From: Streptomyces sp. NBC_00094
GTDB lineage: Bacteria > Actinomycetota > Actinomycetes > Streptomycetales > Streptomycetaceae
DNA length: 64,000 bases
Reading direction: 5' to 3'
Assembly (NCBI RefSeq): GCF_026343125.1
Contig: NZ_JAPEMB010000001.1
Span: 5,585,501 to 5,649,500, forward strand
The notes beneath the pieces were generated by a model. The model was given only the letters and a program-made list of their open reading frames with translations, was not told the DNA's origin and made no database searches. Position 1 is the stretch's first letter, and each line of letters starts with the position of its first letter. Below are positions 59,945-64,000 of this stretch, one piece after another. The position numbers were made by a program, and so were the translations under genes.

Positions 59945-60937
59945 ATGGAAACCGTGGGAACCGACCGTCACGACCAGCGCGACCGGCACGACCGGACCGC
60001 CGAGCGCGAGGACCTGCTGAGCGAACTGCTGAAACCCCTCCGGCTCACCGGAGTCTTCGACAGCCGCTGGCACGTCCGCGCCCCCTGGGCCATCGAGGGC
60101 GACGCCGAGCGCAGCTGCGCCGTCCTCCACTACGTCGTCGAGGGCGACTGCTGGATCACCACCGACGGGGAGTCCTCCGTCGAACTCCACGCCGGAGACC
60201 TCGTCGTCTTCCCGACCGGCACCGCGCACCGCCTCTCCGACCGGCCCGAGCGCCGGGGCGTCCCCCTCAAGGCCGTCCTGCCCGAACGGCAGCCCGGCAC
60301 CTCCGGCGAGATCGTCATCGACGGCACGGGACCCGAGGCCCGGCTCCTCTGCGCCGGACTCCACTACGACGCCAGCGCCGCCACCGGCCTCTACACCTCA
60401 CTGCCCTGGGCCCTCGTCCTCGACGGCGCCCAGGTCGAGCGCGAACCGCTGCTCCGCGACACCCTCCGGCTGCTCGCCGCACCCGACCGGCCCGTCGGCC
60501 CCGGCGACCGGCTCATCACCCTGCGCGCCTTCGAGATGGCCCTCGTCCTCGCGCTCCGCCCGCTCCTGCGCGAACTCGCCGACAACCCGACCTCGCTGCC
60601 CCTCCTGCGGCACCCCGGCATCAGCCGCGCGGTCGTCATGATGGCGACGCGGTTCGCCGAGCCCTGGACGATCGACTCCCTCGCCCGGGAGGTCGGCATG
60701 TCCCGCTCCGCGTTCACCGCCGCCTTCCGCGACCTGGTCGGCGAGTCCCCGGCCCGCTACCTCGCCGCCCGCCGCATGCAGGAGGCCGTACGGCTCCTCT
60801 CCGAGACCTCGCTCCCGCAGTCGGCCCTGCCCGCCAGGGTCGGCTACCAGAGCGCCGTCGGCTTCCACCTCGCCTTCCGCAAGTGGTTCGGGGTGACCCC
60901 GGGCGAGTACCGGGCGGGGGCCGTCACGGCCGCCTGA
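59945..60937 (+). CDS. AraC-family regulator with cupin domain
   Basis: 330 residues from ATG 59945. A charged N-terminal stretch, then a cupin-type sensor (SCAVLHYVVEGDCWITTDGE, LVVFPTGTAHRLSDRPERRG), and two AraC HTH motifs at the C-terminus (WTIDSLAREVGMSRSAFTAA, FRDLVGESPARYLAARRMQE, LPARVGYQSAVGFHLAFRKW). AraC_XylS regulators of the cupin_6 type usually control a neighbouring redox enzyme. The divergent NmrA-type gene is the likely target; the AT-richer 59828-59944 gap holds the promoters (TTCAATTAACAAAC near 59905). Confidence 0.88.
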   Translation: METVGTDRHDQRDRHDRTAEREDLLSELLKPLRLTGVFDSRWHVRAPWAIEGDAERSCAVLHYVVEGDCWITTDGESSVELHAGDLVVFPTGTAHRLSDRPERRGVPLKAVLPERQPGTSGEIVIDGTGPEARLLCAGLHYDASAATGLYTSLPWALVLDGAQVEREPLLRDTLRLLAAPDRPVGPGDRLITLRAFEMALVLALRPLLRELADNPTSLPLLRHPGISRAVVMMATRFAEPWTIDSLAREVGMSRSAFTAAFRDLVGESPARYLAARRMQEAVRLLSETSLPQSALPARVGYQSAVGFHLAFRKWFGVTPGEYRAGAVTAA

Positions 60938-61171
60938 CCCGGTCGCGGCGCCGCCCGCCGACGGTCGCGGCGGCGCCAGACGGCGGTCGCGGTGCTGCCC
61001 GACGCCCCTCGCGGCGTCGCTCGACCCGGATCGGCGCCGCGAGGTCCAGGCGGCGCGCCGGGGCTGGACGGTTCTTAAGGACCCCTGGACGGACGTTCAT
61101 TGCCCGGACGCACCTCGCCGGACAGGCTCGGGACGGCAGAGCCGTGACACCCGAGGAGAGGCGAGCGACCG
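60938..61171. other. GC-rich leader of the HpaB-type operon
   Basis: 234 bp without a gene, containing repeated (G)GTCGCGGCGGCGCC-like units at 60944-61010 and a GAGGAGAGG ribosome binding site (61153-61161) for the next gene. No clear promoter hexamers. The repeats may be a small GC-rich low-complexity stretch. Confidence 0.4.
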
Positions 61172-62602
61172 GTGACGAGGTCCGGGCAGGAGTATCTGGA
61201 GGCGCTGCGGGACGGGCGCGAGATCTGGCTCGACGGGGAGCGCGTCAAGGACGTCACCGCGCACCCCGCCTTCCGGGCCTCCGCGGCCTCCTTCGCCGGT
61301 CTGTACGACCTCGCCGACGACCCCGTGCACCACCCCGTCCTGGTCCAGGGCGGGGTGCGGCGCGCCTACGCCGTGCCCCGCTCGTACGAGGACCTGGTGG
61401 CCCGGCGCCGGGCCTTCCGTACGACGGCCCGGGCGAGTTACGGATTCCTCGGCCGCACCCCCGACTACCTGGCGGCCGGCGCGGCCGGGTTCGCCGCCGC
61501 GCCCGCCGTCTTCACCGGGGACACCTTCGACGGAGCCGAGCACGCCCTCGCCTTCCACCGCCGGCTCGCCGAGGGCGACCTGCACGCCGCCTTCACCCTC
61601 ACCAACCCCGCCTCGGGCCCCGGCGAGGACGACCTCACGCTCCGGATCGTCGGGGAGCGGGACGGGGGGATCGTCGTCCGCGGCGCCAAGACCATCGGCA
61701 CCGGGGCGGTCTTCGCCGACGAGATCCTCGTCGGCACGATCGAACCGCTGCCCGCCGACGACACCGAGCACGCCGTGACCTTCTCCTTACGGCTCGACAC
61801 CCCCGGCGTGAAACTGATCTCCCGCACCTCCTACGAGGCGCGCTCCCGGTCCGTCTTCGACCACCCGCTCTCCTCCCGGTACGACGAGAACGACGCGATG
61901 CTCGTCTGCGAGGACGTGTTCGTGCCCTGGGAGCGGGTCCTCACCTACCGGGACCCGGCCACCACCGGCGCGATCTGGTGGCAGACGCCCGCCTACCTGA
62001 ACTTCGTCCACCAGTCCGCCACCCGCTTCTGGACGAAACTGGAGTTCCTCACCGGCCTCGCGATCCTCGTCACCCGCTCCCACGGCACCGAGAACCTGCC
62101 GCCCGTCACCCAGGCCGTCGGCCGGCTCCTCGGCATGGTCGCCCAGGCCAAGGCCTTCGTCCTCGCCGCCGAAGCCTCGTACGAGGAGGTCGACGAGGGC
62201 CGCGGCGGGGTCCGGCCGGGCCAGGAGATCTCCTTCGCCCAGCGGATCATGGCCGGCGAGCTCTACCCGCGCGCCGTCCAGGACATCAAGCTCCTCGCCG
62301 GCGGCGCCCTCGTCCAGCTCCCCGCGAGCGGCCGGGACCTCCTCCACCCCGAACTCGGGCCGCTGGTCCGGCAGTACTTCCGCACCCCGGGCCACCCCGC
62401 CGAGGACCGCCTGAAGCTCCTCAAACTGGCCTGGGACGCGCTCGGTTCCGAGTTCGCGGGCCGCCACGAGCAGTACGAGCGCTTCTACCACGGAGCCCCG
62501 CACGTCTACCTGACCATGCAGACCTGGGCGGGCTCCGCCGCGGAGTGCGAACGGCTCGCCCAGTCCTGCCTCGACGGCTACGGCCTGGGGACGACCCGGT
62601 GA
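61172..62602 (+). CDS. HpaB-type FADH2-dependent monooxygenase, TTA-containing
   Basis: 476 residues from GTG 61172. The 4-hydroxyphenylacetate 3-monooxygenase oxygenase family is shown by TRSGQEYLEALRDGREIWLD, the helical-domain PRSYEDLVARRRAFRTTARA, FTLTNPASGPGEDD and the central flavin-binding stretch ENDAMLVCEDVFVPWERVLT, then LAGGALVQLPASGRDLLHPE. It uses reduced FAD from a separate reductase (none is next to it) to hydroxylate a phenol or a related substrate. Codon 206 is TTA (61787-61789), so translation may be limited by the bldA tRNA. Coupled by a GTGA overlap to an MFS exporter, as in antibiotic pathways. Confidence 0.88.
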   Translation: MTRSGQEYLEALRDGREIWLDGERVKDVTAHPAFRASAASFAGLYDLADDPVHHPVLVQGGVRRAYAVPRSYEDLVARRRAFRTTARASYGFLGRTPDYLAAGAAGFAAAPAVFTGDTFDGAEHALAFHRRLAEGDLHAAFTLTNPASGPGEDDLTLRIVGERDGGIVVRGAKTIGTGAVFADEILVGTIEPLPADDTEHAVTFSLRLDTPGVKLISRTSYEARSRSVFDHPLSSRYDENDAMLVCEDVFVPWERVLTYRDPATTGAIWWQTPAYLNFVHQSATRFWTKLEFLTGLAILVTRSHGTENLPPVTQAVGRLLGMVAQAKAFVLAAEASYEEVDEGRGGVRPGQEISFAQRIMAGELYPRAVQDIKLLAGGALVQLPASGRDLLHPELGPLVRQYFRTPGHPAEDRLKLLKLAWDALGSEFAGRHEQYERFYHGAPHVYLTMQTWAGSAAECERLAQSCLDGYGLGTTR

Positions 62603-64000
62603 CGAAGCCGCCGGCGGCGCGGCGCGGGGCACTCGTCCTCCTCGCCGCCACCCAGCTCCTGCTGATCACGGACACCGCGATCGTCAACGTCGCCCTGCCC
62701 TCCGTCGGCGCCGACCTCGGGTCCGGCTCCGCGAGCCTCTCCTGGGTCGCCAACGCCTACCTGATCACCTTCGGCGGACTGCTCCTCCTCGCGGGCCGCT
62801 GCGCCGACCTCCTCGGCCACCGGCGGGTCCTCCTCGCCGGCCTCGCCCTGCTCGCCGCCGCCTCGGCCGCCGGCGGCCTCGCACCCGGGGCCGCCGCGCT
62901 CGTCGCCGCCCGGGCCGCCCAGGGCGTCGGCGCCGCCCTCGCCGCGGCCGCCGCCTTCGCCCTGCTGCTCCTGCTCTTCCCCCACGGACCCGCCCGGCAC
63001 CGGGCGCTCGGAGCCTTCGCCGCGATGGGCGGACTCGGCGGAGTCCTCGGTACGGTCCTCGGCGGCGTCCTCACCGAACTCCTCGGCTGGCGCTCCACGT
63101 TCTGGCTGAACGTGCTGCTCGCCGCCGTGCTCGCGATCCTGGCCCTCCGTCTCCTCGACGACCGCGCCGGCCACCTCGGCGGCGGCTTCGACCTCGCCGG
63201 GGCGCTCACCGCGACCGCCGGAACCGGGCTCGTCGCCTACGCGCTCGTCGGCGGGGCCGCGTCCGGCTGGACCTCCGCCCGCACCCTCGGCGCCGGGGGA
63301 GCCGGGCTCGTGCTGCTCCTCGCCTTCGCCGCCGTCGAGACCCGGGCCGCCGCGCCCCTCGTCCCGCCCCAGGTGCTGGCCCGCCCCGCGCTCCGGCTCG
63401 CCAACGTCCTCGCCGCGCTCGCCCAGACCGCCCTGTTCCCGATGTTCTTCCTGGTCAGCCTCTACCTCCAGAGCGTCCTCGGGTACGCGCCCCTGGGCGG
63501 CGGCCTCGGCCTGCTGCCGCTCTCGCTCGTCGTCGTCGCGGTCGCCCCGCAGACCGGCCGGCTCCTCTTCCGGATCGGCCTGCACCGGACCATGACCCTC
63601 GGCTTCGTCCTGCTCTGCGCCGGCACCCTGTGGCTGGCCCTCGCGCTCACCGCCGACGGCACCTTCGCGAGCACGGTCCTCGCCCCCAGCCTGCTCCTCG
63701 GCGCCGCGCTGCCGCTCGTCATGGTCACCACCAACGTGGCCGCCACCGCCGAGGCCGCGCCCGAGGAGACCGGACTCGCCTCCGGGCTCGTCAACACCAG
63801 CCAGCAGTTCGGCTCCGTCCTCGGCCTCGCCGTCCTGGTGGCCGTCGCCACCTCCCGTACCGAGGCGGGGGACGCCACCCGCGCCGCCGCCGAGACGGCC
63901 GGCTTCCGCGCCGCGCTGCTCACCGGCGCGGCCTTCGCCGCCCTGGCCGCCCTGCTCTCCGTACGCCTCCACCTCCCGGAGCGGGCCCCGGCCCCCGAGG
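62599..64000 (+). CDS. MFS drug-efflux transporter (DHA2/EmrB type), 3' end cut by window
   Basis: 467 residues visible from GTG 62599 (overlapping the monooxygenase stop by 4 bp); the C-terminus lies outside. Fourteen-helix EmrB/QacA-type layout: LLLITDTAIVNVALPSVGAD, LLLLAGRCADLLGHRRVLLA (loop 2-3 motif), GGLGGVLGTVLGGVLTELLG (antiporter motif C-like), LGYAPLGGGLGLLPLSLVVV, GLASGLVNTSQQFGSVLGLA. Proton-driven export of a small molecule; the coupling to a flavin monooxygenase suggests it exports that enzyme's product. Confidence 0.9.
   Translation, partial: MTKPPAARRGALVLLAATQLLLITDTAIVNVALPSVGADLGSGSASLSWVANAYLITFGGLLLLAGRCADLLGHRRVLLAGLALLAAASAAGGLAPGAAALVAARAAQGVGAALAAAAAFALLLLLFPHGPARHRALGAFAAMGGLGGVLGTVLGGVLTELLGWRSTFWLNVLLAAVLAILALRLLDDRAGHLGGGFDLAGALTATAGTGLVAYALVGGAASGWTSARTLGAGGAGLVLLLAFAAVETRAAAPLVPPQVLARPALRLANVLAALAQTALFPMFFLVSLYLQSVLGYAPLGGGLGLLPLSLVVVAVAPQTGRLLFRIGLHRTMTLGFVLLCAGTLWLALALTADGTFASTVLAPSLLLGAALPLVMVTTNVAATAEAAPEETGLASGLVNTSQQFGSVLGLAVLVAVATSRTEAGDATRAAAETAGFRAALLTGAAFAALAALLSVRLHLPERAPAPE

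Overview
This 64 kb window is chromosomal DNA of a Streptomyces or a very close relative. Base composition is very GC-rich with G/C at almost every third codon position. GTG starts and 4-bp ATGA/GTGA stop-start overlaps are common, TTA codons are nearly absent (I found two genes with one each), and several loci are typical of the genus: cslA-glxA-cslZ, the isobutyryl-CoA mutase large subunit gene, a pyk/pta-ackA/pfkA cluster, and the GlgE alpha-glucan cluster glgB-pep2-treS-glgE. I saw no rRNA, tRNA, insertion sequence, phage or CRISPR array.

Layout. 0-3 kb: the tail of a thiamine-binding protein gene, then a small GntR-regulated island (TTA-containing hypothetical gene, GntR/UTRA regulator, divergent methyltransferase) with two matching perfect palindromes, and a small membrane protein. 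3-5.3 kb: SRPBCC protein, DUF4166 protein and TetR regulator in a translationally coupled operon behind two TTGAGC-N4-GCTCAA operators. 5.3-10.2 kb: cellulose-synthase-like CslA, copper radical oxidase GlxA and the convergent GH6 lipoprotein CslZ, the hyphal-tip glycan system. 10-15.5 kb: ArsR-type regulator, MFS exporter, MarR regulator, DUF3817 membrane protein and icmA behind a 24-bp perfect palindrome. 15.5-18 kb: PPOX-type flavoprotein, TetR regulator, and a thioredoxin/TPR co-chaperone.

18-26.6 kb is the most accessory-looking part: a DUF6230/DUF6114/Pro-Thr-Ala-rich envelope operon, a secreted FG-GAP beta-propeller protein, a 1279-residue secreted Ala-rich coiled-coil protein with a small basic C-terminal domain, and directly after it a 76-residue acidic protein. 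That arrangement looks like a polymorphic toxin with its immunity protein. 26.6-32.8 kb: pyruvate kinase, acetate kinase, phosphotransacetylase and divergent phosphofructokinase, with a tandem repeat resembling DosR/OsdR boxes between pta and pfkA. 33-36 kb: a membrane HTH protein, a Tyr phosphatase and an XRE regulator. 35.7-39.7 kb: a DcuSR-like two-component system divergent from dctA. 39.8-43 kb: aldo/keto reductase, epimerase, divergent Lrp regulator, MerR regulator and thioredoxin.

43-46.8 kb: a ribbon-helix-helix (RHH) regulator, a DUF4097 protein and a two-gene ABC exporter, preceded by a remarkable array of about 14 in-phase 10-bp iterons plus six looser copies. The ABC ATPase gene also carries an in-frame copy of a GC-rich hairpin repeat. 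46.8-50.7 kb: a TetR regulator with twin operators, a DUF4386 membrane protein, and a HelD-like helicase with a TTG start. 50.7-58.5 kb: glgB, pep2, treS and glgE, which interconvert trehalose, maltose, maltose-1-phosphate and branched alpha-glucan. 58.5-64 kb: an untranslated stretch of large hairpins, an NmrA-type reductase divergent from an AraC regulator, and an HpaB-type flavin monooxygenase (TTA codon, probably bldA-dependent) coupled to an MFS exporter that runs off the window.
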